From Candidatus Accumulibacter sp. UBA704 (GTDB taxonomy: Bacteria; Pseudomonadota; Gammaproteobacteria; Burkholderiales; Rhodocyclaceae): a stretch of DNA of 27,743 nucleotides. Under the pieces are notes generated by a model. It did no database searches. It saw nothing but the letters and a program-made list of their open reading frames with translations, and was not told the DNA's origin. The stretch spans positions 1 to 27,743 of the forward strand of contig DBMG01000032.1 in the NCBI GenBank assembly GCA_002304785.1, in the 5' to 3' direction. Within the stretch, counting starts at the first letter, position 1; the number at the start of each line of letters is the position of its first letter. A program made the translations under genes and the position numbers. Positions 7,690 through 16,376 of this stretch are shown here, piece after piece.

Positions 7690-8595
7690 ATGTCGTTTCA
7701 GCTGAAAGGCGTTATTCCGCCAGTTCCCACGATCTTCAACGCCCAGGCGCAATTCGATCCGCAAGGGATGGGGCGCCTGATCGATCGCCTGCTCGCAACG
7801 GACGTCAACGGTTTCCTGTTTCTCGGCAGTGCCGGCGAGTTCGCCACCCTGCCGCATGAAAGCCGCAAGGCCATCGCCCAATTCTGCGTTGAGCAGGTCG
7901 CCGGCAGGAAGCCGGTAATCATCGGCACCGCTTCGTGTTCGACCCAGGAAGTGATCGACCTGAGCACGCACGCGGGGAGCATCGGCGCCGACGCGGTGAT
8001 GGTCGTGAATCCCTACTACGCCAAGCTGAGCGATGAACGCCTCTACCTGCACTACCGGCAGATCGCCGAAGCCTCGCCGCTGCCGGTGCTGCTGTACAAC
8101 TTCCCGATCCTGACCGGACAGGATCTGTCGATCGAGCTTGTCGGACGGTTGGCGAAGGATTGCCCGAACATCGTCGGCATCAAGGATACGGTGGACTGCA
8201 TGAGCCACATCCGTCGTCTCGTTTTCGAAGTCAAGGGGCCGCGACCCGATTTCATGGTCTTCAGCGGCTTCGACGAATACATGCTGGACACCCTGATGAT
8301 CGGCGGCGATGGCGTCATCCCGGCCACCTCGAACTTCGCCCCGGAAATCACCTGCGGCATCTACCGGGCCTTCCTGGAAAAGGACTTCGCCACGGCACAG
8401 GCATTGCTCACCCGGCTGGCCATCCTGTCGCGAATGTACGCAATCGACGCCCCCTTCACCGGCTGCATCAAGGAAGCAATCCGCCTGTCAGGTCTGGACA
8501 TCCCGACCACCGTGCTGTCACCCGCGACAATGCCCGACGCGGCGACGCTGCAAAAACTGGTGGAGATCCTTACGCGCGGCGGAGTGCTGAAGTAG
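7690..8595 (+). CDS. Dihydrodipicolinate synthase family lyase/aldolase
   Basis: This is a 301-residue class I aldolase of the DapA/NanA superfamily, which forms a Schiff base with a 2-oxo acid. K165 in VGIKDT is the Schiff-base lysine and Y136 in LLYNFP the catalytic tyrosine. The substrate-recognition loop reads GSAGEF rather than the GTTGE of true DapA. The frame is open for 240 bases upstream, but the ATG at 7690 gives the family N terminus (MSFQLKGVIPPVPTIF) and has an AAAGG site. Control by a private IclR regulator and a following AEC carrier point to catabolism of a sugar acid or other 2-oxo acid, not lysine synthesis. This is inference. The exact substrate is unknown. Confidence 0.9.
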   Translation: MSFQLKGVIPPVPTIFNAQAQFDPQGMGRLIDRLLATDVNGFLFLGSAGEFATLPHESRKAIAQFCVEQVAGRKPVIIGTASCSTQEVIDLSTHAGSIGADAVMVVNPYYAKLSDERLYLHYRQIAEASPLPVLLYNFPILTGQDLSIELVGRLAKDCPNIVGIKDTVDCMSHIRRLVFEVKGPRPDFMVFSGFDEYMLDTLMIGGDGVIPATSNFAPEITCGIYRAFLEKDFATAQALLTRLAILSRMYAIDAPFTGCIKEAIRLSGLDIPTTVLSPATMPDAATLQKLVEILTRGGVLK

Positions 8596-8649
8596 CAAAA
8601 CGAGGCAGAGTGCTCCCGGGCGAGACGATTCCTGCTTCTCCTCCTGTTT

Positions 8650-8675
8650 GCCGGGCCCGTGCCCGGCATTTTTTT
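8650..8675 (+). terminator. Rho-independent terminator
   Basis: GCCGGGC (8650-8656) pairs perfectly with GCCCGGC (8661-8667) over a four-base loop, followed by A and seven T residues. It ends the lyase transcript, so the AEC gene 39 bases downstream either has its own promoter or depends on read-through. Confidence 0.88.
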
Positions 8676-8713
8676 GTGAGCCCCCCGAGATACAAGACAG
8701 GTAAACTCTCAAG

Positions 8714-9607
8714 ATGACCACGGCACTCCTGCTCCTCCCCGACTTCTCGCTGATCCTGCTCGGCGCCGCGATCCGGCGCTGGATGCATCTCGGCGACCAT
8801 TTCTGGACGGGCGTCGAAAAGCTCGTCTATTTCATCCTCTTTCCGGCCATGCTGATCAACGCGCTGACCCGCACCCGCCTGGATCTGGCCGCCGCCATCC
8901 CATTGCTGGCCACTTCCTTCGCCGCGATTGCGGCCGGCATGCTACTCGGGCTCGTCCCCAAACCGTTTTCGCGCATGCCGGCGCTGACCTACGCATCGAT
9001 GTACCAATGCGCGTTCCGCTTCAATTCCTATATCGGGCTGGCCATTGCCAGCATGCTGTTCGGGACCGCCGGCGTGGCGACGATGGGCATCGTCCTCGGT
9101 TCCGCCGTCCCGGTCGTGAATCTGGTCGCCGTGTGGATGCTCGCCCGCCATGGGCAACTCGGCCTGTGGCGCGAAATCCTGCGCAATCCGCTGATCTGGG
9201 CCACCGCCATCGGCTTCGCGCTGAACGCCGCGGGATTCGTGCCACCGACTCCGGTCCAGGTCTTCCTCGGACGGCTGGCGGACGCCTCGATCGCGTTGGG
9301 ATTGCTCGCCGTCGGCGCCGCGCTGCGGCTGGAAGGCACAACCGGGGTGAGATTCTTTTCCGGCTGGCTGATCGCGGTGAAACTGCTCGTGCTTCCGCTG
9401 ATCGCCGCCGCCGTCGGCACCCTGTTGGGCCTGGGCGGACTCTATTTCCAGATCGTGGTGCTGTTCGCCGCGCTGCCCACGGCCTCGTCCGCCTACATTC
9501 TGGCCATGCGCATGGGCGGCGACGGCAAGAGCGTGGCCTGGCTCATATCGGCCTCCACGCTCGTGTCCATGCTTACCCTGACGCTGTGGGCGTCGTGGGT
9601 GGTGTAA
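8714..9607 (+). CDS. AEC (auxin efflux carrier) family transporter
   Basis: This is a 297-residue polytopic membrane protein of the AEC family, which in bacteria includes carriers of malonate, malate and other small carboxylates. About ten hydrophobic segments run the length. Family-like stretches are VEKLVYFILFPAMLINAL near residue 37, SMYQCAFRFNSYIGLAIA near 97, and a C-terminal half starting with NPLIWATAIGFALN. The ribosome binding site is weak. It follows a strong terminator, so its link to the lyase gene is positional only. Its stop is 12 bases from the end of the convergent glycosidase gene. Confidence 0.87.
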   Translation: MTTALLLLPDFSLILLGAAIRRWMHLGDHFWTGVEKLVYFILFPAMLINALTRTRLDLAAAIPLLATSFAAIAAGMLLGLVPKPFSRMPALTYASMYQCAFRFNSYIGLAIASMLFGTAGVATMGIVLGSAVPVVNLVAVWMLARHGQLGLWREILRNPLIWATAIGFALNAAGFVPPTPVQVFLGRLADASIALGLLAVGAALRLEGTTGVRFFSGWLIAVKLLVLPLIAAAVGTLLGLGGLYFQIVVLFAALPTASSAYILAMRMGGDGKSVAWLISASTLVSMLTLTLWASWVV

Positions 9608-9619
9608 GGCCCCGCCCGC

Positions 9620-12022
9620 TCACAGCGCCAGCCGCACCTCGCGCCATTCGCCGGTAACCACCTCGTCCAGGATTCGGCCCGCCGTCGCCCGCACCTTGCG
9701 CAACTCCTGGCGCGGCAGCAGGATTCTCACGGTCTCGGCCACTTCGTGCGCCTCGCCGGTTCGGGCAACCAGCACCTGCAATTCGCGCCCGTCGCCCGCG
9801 ATCCGTACGCGCCATTGACCCTGTGCGCCGCGACGATTGGCCAGGCTTTCTCCGTCGTCCTCGAAAAAGGCGTCTTCGATCACCCGCTCATCGCGGTACG
9901 GAAACACCGCGAATCCCCGCTCATCAGCCGGCTGCGAGAAATGTTGTTCGGCCAGATTGAGCGGCATAACCGATCCTTCGCGGACCAGCAGGGGCGGCCG
10001 GTCCCACGGAGCCGGAAGCACGATTTCCTGACCGCCGGCGAAGCGATCGCCGCTCCAGTAGTCGTACCAGTCCGCTCCCTTCGGCAGATACACCTTCCGG
10101 TCGCGCTTGCCGGGCTCGACGACCGACGCCACCAACAGCTTGCTTCCCAACAGCATGTCGTCGCTCTCCTCGAAGCAGCGGGGATCCTCCGGGAAATCGT
10201 GGTAGATCGGACGCATCATCGGCTCAAAGCGGTCGTGGTAACGCCACAACAGGTCGTAAAGGTAAGGAATGAGGCGGTAGCGGAACTTGATCAGGTCGCG
10301 CACATAAGGGGTGATCTCGGGATACATCCACGGCTCGTTGGCCGTACCGTCGTCGTTCCACGAGTGGATCGAGAAGCGCGGCAGGAACACGCCGTGCTGC
10401 ACCCAGCGCAGGAACAGTTCCGGCTCGGGTTTCGGCCCGGCGAATCCGCCGATGTCGTGACCGCTGTTGGAAATCCCGCACATCGCCAGGCCCAGGCCCA
10501 TGCGAATGTTGTAGCGCAGCGTCTCCCACGAGGTGTAGTTGTCGCCGGACCACGTCTGCACGTAGCGCTGCATGCCGGCGGCGCCGGAACGGGAAATCAG
10601 GAAAGGACGCTTTTCCGGCGCATATGCCGCCTGCGCCTCGCGCGACGCCTTGATCATCAGCAGGGTGTGCAGCGGCTTGGCTTCACACGCGCGCCGCGGC
10701 TGGCCGAAACCGTCGACGAGCGGCTTGTCGCTCCACACTTCGAACTCGTTGTTGTCGTTCCACGTCGAGGCAATGCCGTAGTCGAGCAGCGCGTCGGTCA
10801 CCCGCGCCTTCCACCAGTCGTATGTCGCCGGATTGGTGAAATCGAGGTAGGCACCGGTCTCGTCCCAGAACTGCACCAGCGCCGGGCTACCGTCGGCGTT
10901 CCTGATGAACAGCCCCGCCGCTTCGGCCTCGGCAAAGCGCGGATGGTCGCGCAGCAGGCAGGGCTTGATGTTGGGGCACAATTTCACGCCGGCATCCAGG
11001 TAGCTGCGGACGAACGCGGCCGGATCGGGAAACTTGTCGCGGTTCCAGTTGAAGACGTAGCGCTTGGGCCCGATCGAGGTGTAGCCGGACGAAAGATGGA
11101 ACGAATCGCACAGGATGTCGTGCTTGCGGCAGCCGTCGAGGAATTCTCCCATGCGCCGCTGCGCATCCGGCGCATCGGTGTACGACATCGTTGAGCCGGA
11201 ATAGCCCAGGCCCCACTTCGGGGTGAATGCCGGGCGACCGGTCAGCCACGTGAAGCGGCGTGTAACGTCGGCCGGTTGGTTGCCGGCGATGAAGTAATAG
11301 TCGAGATCGCCGTGATCCGCCTTGAAATAGCGATAATGGCCATGATAGTTGTCCAGTTCCTTGCCCATGTCGAAGGTGCAATCGGACAGCGTGTCGTAGA
11401 ACAGTCCGAAGGCCTGCCGGCTGTCCCGTTTCCAGGTCAGGTAGAAGGGGATGTGCTTGTACAGCGGATCGGTCGTCCTGGCGCTGTAGCCCATCGGATC
11501 TACGTTGCACAGGCGGTAACTCTGGCCCAGGCGATTGGCATCGCCGGCCCGCTCGCCGAGCCCGAAATACATCTCGTCCGGCTCGCGCTTGAGGTAGTGG
11601 TAAACCTTGTCGTCCCACCAACCAAAGTTGTAAGCCTGCGTCGCACGGTCGGCGGCCACCACCTGCCAGTCGCCGCCGGATTTCGTCTCCCAGCGGCACA
11701 GAAAGCCTTCGCGGCGAATCGTCAGCCGTATGCGCGGCGTGGATATCGAGAAGTCATCGGCAGTCTCGGCAAACTCGTAGCCAGGCAGGGAGAAGCCCGT
11801 CAAATCGAGCCGGTCGCGGCCCTCGGCGGGAACATCGTCCAGCCCCGGCGCGATCGCCCAGGTGCGCGGGAAGCGCAGATCGCCGTTCGGCAGCAGCATG
11901 ACGCGGATCAGATCCTCTTCGAGAACGAACACGTGGACAACGTGCGCCGCATCGCCCAGGAAGGCAAGACGGTTGCCCTCCTCCGAAATCAGCGAGAAAA
12001 ACGGGTTGCGGGACATGGACAT
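9620..12022 (-). CDS. Glycoside hydrolase family 31 alpha-glycosidase
   Basis: This is an 800-residue retaining alpha-glycosidase. Residues 1-260 form the N-terminal beta domain. The (beta/alpha)8 barrel starts at about 262 (RPAFTPKWGLGYSGS). It holds the nucleophile D423 in WNDNNEFE and the acid/base D494 in TWSGDN, followed by HDIGGF (522-527). Beta domains follow from about 600. No signal peptide is present, so the enzyme is cytoplasmic. AGGAG sits six bases before the ATG at 12022. It is the last gene of the dctPQM operon, 107 bases after dctM, so it should cleave an imported carboxylated alpha-glycoside. Alpha-glucosidase, alpha-xylosidase or a more special activity cannot be told apart here. 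Confidence 0.9.
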   Translation of the reverse strand: MSMSRNPFFSLISEEGNRLAFLGDAAHVVHVFVLEEDLIRVMLLPNGDLRFPRTWAIAPGLDDVPAEGRDRLDLTGFSLPGYEFAETADDFSISTPRIRLTIRREGFLCRWETKSGGDWQVVAADRATQAYNFGWWDDKVYHYLKREPDEMYFGLGERAGDANRLGQSYRLCNVDPMGYSARTTDPLYKHIPFYLTWKRDSRQAFGLFYDTLSDCTFDMGKELDNYHGHYRYFKADHGDLDYYFIAGNQPADVTRRFTWLTGRPAFTPKWGLGYSGSTMSYTDAPDAQRRMGEFLDGCRKHDILCDSFHLSSGYTSIGPKRYVFNWNRDKFPDPAAFVRSYLDAGVKLCPNIKPCLLRDHPRFAEAEAAGLFIRNADGSPALVQFWDETGAYLDFTNPATYDWWKARVTDALLDYGIASTWNDNNEFEVWSDKPLVDGFGQPRRACEAKPLHTLLMIKASREAQAAYAPEKRPFLISRSGAAGMQRYVQTWSGDNYTSWETLRYNIRMGLGLAMCGISNSGHDIGGFAGPKPEPELFLRWVQHGVFLPRFSIHSWNDDGTANEPWMYPEITPYVRDLIKFRYRLIPYLYDLLWRYHDRFEPMMRPIYHDFPEDPRCFEESDDMLLGSKLLVASVVEPGKRDRKVYLPKGADWYDYWSGDRFAGGQEIVLPAPWDRPPLLVREGSVMPLNLAEQHFSQPADERGFAVFPYRDERVIEDAFFEDDGESLANRRGAQGQWRVRIAGDGRELQVLVARTGEAHEVAETVRILLPRQELRKVRATAGRILDEVVTGEWREVRLAL

Positions 12023-12062
12023 GGCAATCTCCTAGGGCAAGTCTTCAATCGTGCCGCTCCCC

Positions 12063-12084
12063 TGCCCCGTTGGAATCCGGGGCA
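12063..12084 (-). other. Hairpin in the dctM-GH31 gap
   Basis: TGCCCCG (12063-12069) pairs with CGGGGCA (12078-12084) across eight bases. No T-run follows on the minus strand, so this is more likely an RNA-processing or stability element within the operon than a full terminator. Confidence 0.35.
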
Positions 12085-12129
12085 TTCAGGGCTGGCGGCG
12101 GGAGAACGGGAACGAATGACCGACAGGCG

Positions 12130-13437
12130 TCAGCCGGTCTTTCCAAGAATCATCCTCGGCAGCCACAGCGACAGTTCAGGGAAGTAGGTCACCAGGAACA
12201 GCGCGATGATCTCCAGCGCGAACATGGGCAACAGCGGCCGGGTCAGCAGCGCCAGTGAAACCTGCGAGACGCGCGCGGCGACGAACAGCGTGCTGCCGAC
12301 CGGCGGGGTAGCGATTCCGATGCACAGGTTGAAGGTGATGATGATCCCGAAGTGCACCGGAGAGATGCCCAGTTTCATCGCCACCGGCAGGAAGATCGGC
12401 GTGAAGATCAGCAGGCCCGGCGTGATGTCCAGGAATGTGCCGAGCAGAAGCAGCAGCACGTTGAACATGAACATCAGCACGTAGGGGTTGTCCGACACGC
12501 CGATGATCGCGTCGGCCAGCATTTTCGCCGATCCCGTACTCGCCAGCAGCCAGGACATCGTCATTGACACCCCGACCATCAGCATGACTACCGCCGTGCC
12601 GACGGAAGCGTCGAGCGTGCTCTTGACCAAGGCGCTCCAGCTCAGGCTCTTGTAGAAAAAGCGGCTCAGGACGAAGGTGTAAAGCACGGCGACGCCGGCG
12701 GCTTCGGTCGCGGTAAACACGCCAGCGATGATGCCGCCCATGATGATCAGCACCAGCAGCAGCGACGGAATGGCGCGCAGCGTAATGCGCGTGGCTTCCT
12801 TCAGCGAATAGCGGTGCACCGTCGCCGGAAGGCCGCCCTTATGCGCCACCCAGGCGACCCAGATCATGACCGAGAGCGCCATCATTATCCCGGGGATGTA
12901 GCCGGCAACAAACAGGACGTCGACCGGCGTGCCTCCGGAAATCAGGGAATACACGATCAGCGCGCCCGACGGCGGAATCAGCAGGCCGCAGGGCGACGAG
13001 GCCACGTTGGCAGCGGCGCAGAACGGCATGTCGTAGCCCTCCTTTCGCTGCAAGGGCGACAGCGTCGCACCGACTGCCGCGGCCGCGGCGACCGCGGAGC
13101 CGGAAATCGCGCCGAACAGGGCGTTGGCCACGCACGTGATGTGCGCCAGCGAGCCGGGCAGCCAGCCGACCACGACTTTGGCGAAATCGATCAGGCGCAG
13201 GGCAATGCCGCCGGTATTCATCATGCTTCCTGCCAGGATGAACAGCGGGATGGCCACCAGGGTAAAGCTGTCGAGGCTCGACGTCATGCGTTGCGCCGAG
13301 ACGACGAACGCCGTCGTCAGGTCGGGGGTCACGTTGAACAGGGCCAGCAGCGTGGCGATACCGATGCAAAAGCTGACCGGCACGCCGTAGAACAGCAGCA
13401 GGCTGAAAACCACGCCCAGGATGGTTAGCTCGATCAT
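12130..13437 (-). CDS. TRAP transporter large permease (DctM family)
   Basis: This is the transport-path subunit of the second TRAP system, 435 residues with about 12 membrane segments. Family stretches include VAIPLFILAGSMMNTGGIALRL near residue 62, the GAISGSAVAAAAAVG loop, NVASSPCGLLIPPSGALIVYS, and GIATPPVGSTLFVAARVS near the C terminus. It overlaps the small permease gene by four bases (ATGA). GGAGG lies seven bases before its start, inside the small permease gene. It is clearly distinct in sequence from the large permease at 736-2013, so the two TRAP systems are not a recent duplication. Confidence 0.94.
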   Translation of the reverse strand: MIELTILGVVFSLLLFYGVPVSFCIGIATLLALFNVTPDLTTAFVVSAQRMTSSLDSFTLVAIPLFILAGSMMNTGGIALRLIDFAKVVVGWLPGSLAHITCVANALFGAISGSAVAAAAAVGATLSPLQRKEGYDMPFCAAANVASSPCGLLIPPSGALIVYSLISGGTPVDVLFVAGYIPGIMMALSVMIWVAWVAHKGGLPATVHRYSLKEATRITLRAIPSLLLVLIIMGGIIAGVFTATEAAGVAVLYTFVLSRFFYKSLSWSALVKSTLDASVGTAVVMLMVGVSMTMSWLLASTGSAKMLADAIIGVSDNPYVLMFMFNVLLLLLGTFLDITPGLLIFTPIFLPVAMKLGISPVHFGIIITFNLCIGIATPPVGSTLFVAARVSQVSLALLTRPLLPMFALEIIALFLVTYFPELSLWLPRMILGKTG

Positions 13438-13997
13438 GGCTTATCCTCCGTGCTGGCAGCCAGCTTGCGCTCTTCCTCGGCGACATGCTCCAGCGCCAGT
13501 TCGACTTCATCGACGGGTCTGAACTGCTTGGGCTTCATCAGGATCAACAGCTGGTAGAAGACAGTCAGCAGCCCGCTGATCGGAATGCACAGATAAACGT
13601 ACCCCATCGGCAGCGCCAGGGTGGCGGATCTCTGGTTGAACTGCAGGGCGCGCAATACCAGCCGCCCGCCGCCGAAGCACATCACGGTCGCGGCGAAAAG
13701 CAGGACGATCACCGCGACGGAGCGCATGTGGGAGAGCAGTTTATCGCCCTGGAGCTTCTCGGGGAACATGGTGTAGGCCATGTGTTCCAGGCGGCCGCAG
13801 GCGTAGGCGGTTCCCAGCAGGCTCAACCAGATGATGGCAAAACGCGACGTTTCCTCGGTGAAGATCGAGGGATCATTGAGCACGTAGCGCGTGAACACCT
13901 GGATGATCACACAGGCGAACAGGGCGAAAAAGAGACCGACGAGCGTCGTCTCAAGCAACCGGTCGACCGGCTGCTTCAAGCGAAAGAGGGCATTCAT
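13434..13997 (-). CDS. TRAP transporter small permease (DctQ family)
   Basis: This is the small membrane subunit of the second TRAP system, 187 residues from the chosen start. Four hydrophobic segments are visible, with the hallmark SLLGTAYACGRLEHMAYTMF between segments two and three. Two in-frame ATG codons lie six bases apart (13997 and 14003). The GGAGG ribosome binding site directly touches the outer one but is six bases before the inner one, so the inner ATG at 13997 is preferred. The charged tail (residues about 165-187) ends in the four-base overlap with the large permease gene. Confidence 0.9.
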   Translation of the reverse strand: MNALFRLKQPVDRLLETTLVGLFFALFACVIIQVFTRYVLNDPSIFTEETSRFAIIWLSLLGTAYACGRLEHMAYTMFPEKLQGDKLLSHMRSVAVIVLLFAATVMCFGGGRLVLRALQFNQRSATLALPMGYVYLCIPISGLLTVFYQLLILMKPKQFRPVDEVELALEHVAEEERKLAASTEDKP

Positions 13998-14017
13998 GGG
14001 CATCCTCCGGCCGGCCG

Positions 14018-14029
14018 CCCCGCACGGGG
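14018..14029 (-). other. GC hairpin in the dctP-dctQ gap
   Basis: CCCC-GCAC-GGGG forms a short four-base stem between the binding-protein stop and the small-permease start. It is too short to be a terminator without a T-run. It could slow nucleases and favour binding-protein mRNA. Confidence 0.3.
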
Positions 14030-14065
14030 ACAGCCAGCCGTATCAGGCAACGGGGAGGAAGACGA

Positions 14066-15031
14066 TTACTTGACCGCAGCGATGCTGTCGAGCAGCTTGG
14101 CGATGGCCGGATTCTTGCGCTCCTCGTCCATCATCGGCTTGACCTTGGCAACGAAAGCCTTCTTGTCGGGCGTATTGAACTTCACCCCCATGGCGATGGA
14201 CTTCTCGCGCTCGACTTTCTCGAACGCGCCCCACAGGGACTTCTGATATTCGTACGAATCGACCGCCGCTTTCTTGATGATGTCCTGGATCGGCTTCTTC
14301 AGCGAATCCCAGCGAGCGGCGGACATCACCAGCACGTCCGGAACGATCTGGTGCTCGGTTTCCGAATAGAACTTGCAGACTTCGCCGTGGCGGCCGTTGG
14401 TCAGCGCCGTGACGTTGTTCTCGGCACCATCGACGACGCCGGTCTGCAGGGCCGGATACACCTCGCCCCAGGCCATCGGCGTCGGCGTCGCGCCGATTGC
14501 CTGGATCATCTTGATCGTCGTCGGACTCTGTTGCACGCGGATTTTCAGGCCTTTCAGGTCGTCCGGCGTATTGATCGCCTTCTTGCCGTAGAAGCTGCGC
14601 GCGCCCGAGTCATAGTAGGCCAGGCCGATGAACCCGCTCTTCTTCGAGGAAGCGAGAATCGACTCGCCGACCGGACTGGTCAGCACCTTGAAGAAGTGTT
14701 CGCGGTCACGGAAGACGAATGGCAGGTTGAAGACCTTGTATTCCGCGGAGAACGTTTCCAGCGGCGAGGCGCTGGCCTTGGTGATTTCCAGCACGCCGTT
14801 CTGCACCTGTTCGAGCATCTCGCGCTCGTTGCCCAGCACGCCATTGGCGAACACCGTGATCAGGACTTCGCCGTTCGTGCGCTCCTTGACGAGTTCGGCA
14901 AATTTCACGACTGCCTTATGTACGGCGTGATCTTCCGGCAAGCCGTGTCCGAGGCGCATTTTTTCCACGGCGCCAGCCGTATGAGCCATCATGCCCAACG
15001 CGAGTACCAAGCCGAGATGCTTCAATTTCAT
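14066..15031 (-). CDS. TRAP transporter substrate-binding protein (DctP family)
   Basis: This is the periplasmic binding protein of the second TRAP system, 321 residues. A signal peptide is clear (MKLKHLGLVLALGMMAHTAG, cut probably after Ala21). The mature protein begins with the binding-protein strand EKMRLGHGLPEDHAVHKA. R165 in LKGLKIRVQQ is the conserved arginine that in this family binds the ligand carboxylate. PTPMAWGEVYPALQTGVVDG and AENN follow (183-206). The frame is open further upstream, but AGGAGG lies six bases before the ATG at 15031 and only this start gives a signal peptide. The ligand should be an organic acid, here probably glycosylated. Confidence 0.94.
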   Translation of the reverse strand: MKLKHLGLVLALGMMAHTAGAVEKMRLGHGLPEDHAVHKAVVKFAELVKERTNGEVLITVFANGVLGNEREMLEQVQNGVLEITKASASPLETFSAEYKVFNLPFVFRDREHFFKVLTSPVGESILASSKKSGFIGLAYYDSGARSFYGKKAINTPDDLKGLKIRVQQSPTTIKMIQAIGATPTPMAWGEVYPALQTGVVDGAENNVTALTNGRHGEVCKFYSETEHQIVPDVLVMSAARWDSLKKPIQDIIKKAAVDSYEYQKSLWGAFEKVEREKSIAMGVKFNTPDKKAFVAKVKPMMDEERKNPAIAKLLDSIAAVK

Positions 15032-15149
15032 GTCTGTCCTCCTGAATCGTTGAAAAGAGTGATCATCGCAAGCGCCTTTCTGGATCCGTTTCCCTCTCGA
15101 ATCACTGCTTCGCGGGCCGGATCTTCTTGATGGCAATCTTGAGATAACA

Positions 15150-15178
15150 AGTTAAGCGTTCCTTCCCGGACAAATCAA
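15150..15178 (-). promoter_or_regulatory. Candidate promoter of the dctPQM-GH31 operon
   Basis: On the minus strand TTGATT (15178-15173) and TTAACT (15155-15150) are 17 bases apart. The expected start of transcription is near 15143. CTTG-AGATAA-CAAG (15138-15151), a short inverted repeat, overlaps this start and could be an operator for the divergent LacI-family regulator, though it lacks the central CG common in that family. Confidence 0.4.
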
Positions 15179-15231
15179 CGGAATATTTCGCAAAGATTTT
15201 CTTTTATACTCAATATACAGGCGAAAAACGA

Positions 15232-15264
15232 TTGAATATCACTGATTATTAAAGTTAAATTATC
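15232..15264 (+). promoter_or_regulatory. Candidate promoter and operator of the LacI-family gene
   Basis: TTGAAT (15232-15237) and TTAAAT (15255-15260) are 17 bases apart, about 30 bases before the ATG at 15291. An imperfect palindrome centred on 15254 (15244-15264, eight of ten pairs matched) overlaps the -10 box and could serve autoregulation. The whole 15130-15290 region is AT-rich, so chance symmetry is possible. Confidence 0.35.
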
Positions 15265-15290
15265 TGTGCAAATTTTTCCATGAAAGAACC

Positions 15291-16376
15291 ATGAGCGGAA
15301 AACTGAAGGTCGCTGAAATTGCGCGGCAGGCGGGCGTGTCCATCAGCACGGTCTCCCGTGTCCTTGCGGGCAAGTCGAACACCAGTGCGAAGAGCCGGCA
15401 ACGGGTTCTCGAATGCGCGCGCTCAAACGGTGTCCTGGCCAACCTTTCGGCGGGCCGCCTGCTGTTCAACAACGTCACCGTCTTCGCCCCGAAACGCGCT
15501 TTCGACCTGCGTGCCGACATCTTCTACTACAAGGTCATCCAGGGTATCCGCGACGCCGTGGCGCACAGCGACGTGCATCTGGCCTACTGCGCCATCGAGG
15601 AAAACGACGCGGATGTGCCCCTGTTCATGAACAAACTGGGCAGCCCGGCCTGCGATGCCGCGATCGTCATCGGCATCGACGATCCCCACGTACATGCGCT
15701 GGCGGCCGATATCGGCAAGCCTTGCGTGATGATCAACTGCGACGTCGAAAGCATGCGCCTCGACGCCGTATCGCCCGACCACCAGATTATCGGACGCTTC
15801 TCGGCAAAGTACCTGATCGAGCACGGGCATCGCGACATCCTGGCCCTGATGTGCCTGCGGCGGAGCACCATGGAACGGCGGCTGAACGGCATCCGCGAAG
15901 CCTTTTCCGCACACAACGTCGCCTTCGACGACAATCGCCATCTGGTCACTACCACCGGATTCGCCGCCGAGGAGGCCAGGGAGGCAATTTCCGCGCACCT
16001 GGCCCGGCTGCAGCGCGAGCAGTACCCGACCGCGATCCTGGCGGGTGGTGACTTCATGGCGTCGGGGGCGATTGCCGCGCTGCTGGATGCCGGACTGACC
16101 ATCCCCGGCGACATTTCCGTCATGAGCATGGACGGATTCAACCTCGCGGAAACACACGACATCCCATTGACCGCCGTCCATGTCCCCCGCGACGAACTCG
16201 GTGCGGAAGCCCTGCGCCTGTTGCAACAGCGCATCAGCGCGCCCGAAGCGCCGTTCTGCCACATGTTGCTCGCCGGCAAGCTGGTCGTCGGCAACTCGGT
16301 GAAACGACTCGGCAGCCGCAAGACAAAAGGCGCCGCCGGCCAGAGCCACGGACTCTACGGAGATCTGGCGACCTGA
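15291..16376 (+). CDS. LacI-family transcriptional regulator
   Basis: This is a 361-residue regulator. The N-terminal helix-turn-helix is canonical (KVAEIARQAGVSISTVSRVL, then KSRQRVLECA as hinge-proximal helix; residues 4-50). A periplasmic-binding-protein-like effector domain follows, with the typical phrases DHQIIGRFSAKYLIEHGHRDILAL and PGDISVMSMDGFNLAE. Its tail of about 25 residues beyond the usual end is basic and Gly/Ser-rich. It diverges from dctPQM-GH31 across an AT-rich 259-base region and most likely represses that operon until the imported sugar-acid glycoside or a product binds. Confidence 0.92.
   Translation: MSGKLKVAEIARQAGVSISTVSRVLAGKSNTSAKSRQRVLECARSNGVLANLSAGRLLFNNVTVFAPKRAFDLRADIFYYKVIQGIRDAVAHSDVHLAYCAIEENDADVPLFMNKLGSPACDAAIVIGIDDPHVHALAADIGKPCVMINCDVESMRLDAVSPDHQIIGRFSAKYLIEHGHRDILALMCLRRSTMERRLNGIREAFSAHNVAFDDNRHLVTTTGFAAEEAREAISAHLARLQREQYPTAILAGGDFMASGAIAALLDAGLTIPGDISVMSMDGFNLAETHDIPLTAVHVPRDELGAEALRLLQQRISAPEAPFCHMLLAGKLVVGNSVKRLGSRKTKGAAGQSHGLYGDLAT

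Noticed and set aside
9746..12187. Long open frames on the plus strand (about 480 and 300 codons) opposite the GH31 gene
   Set aside because: The minus strand codes for a full GH31 enzyme with all catalytic motifs. The opposite frames are rich in Arg, His and Val, resemble no family and lack ribosome binding sites. They are shadows of high-GC codon bias.
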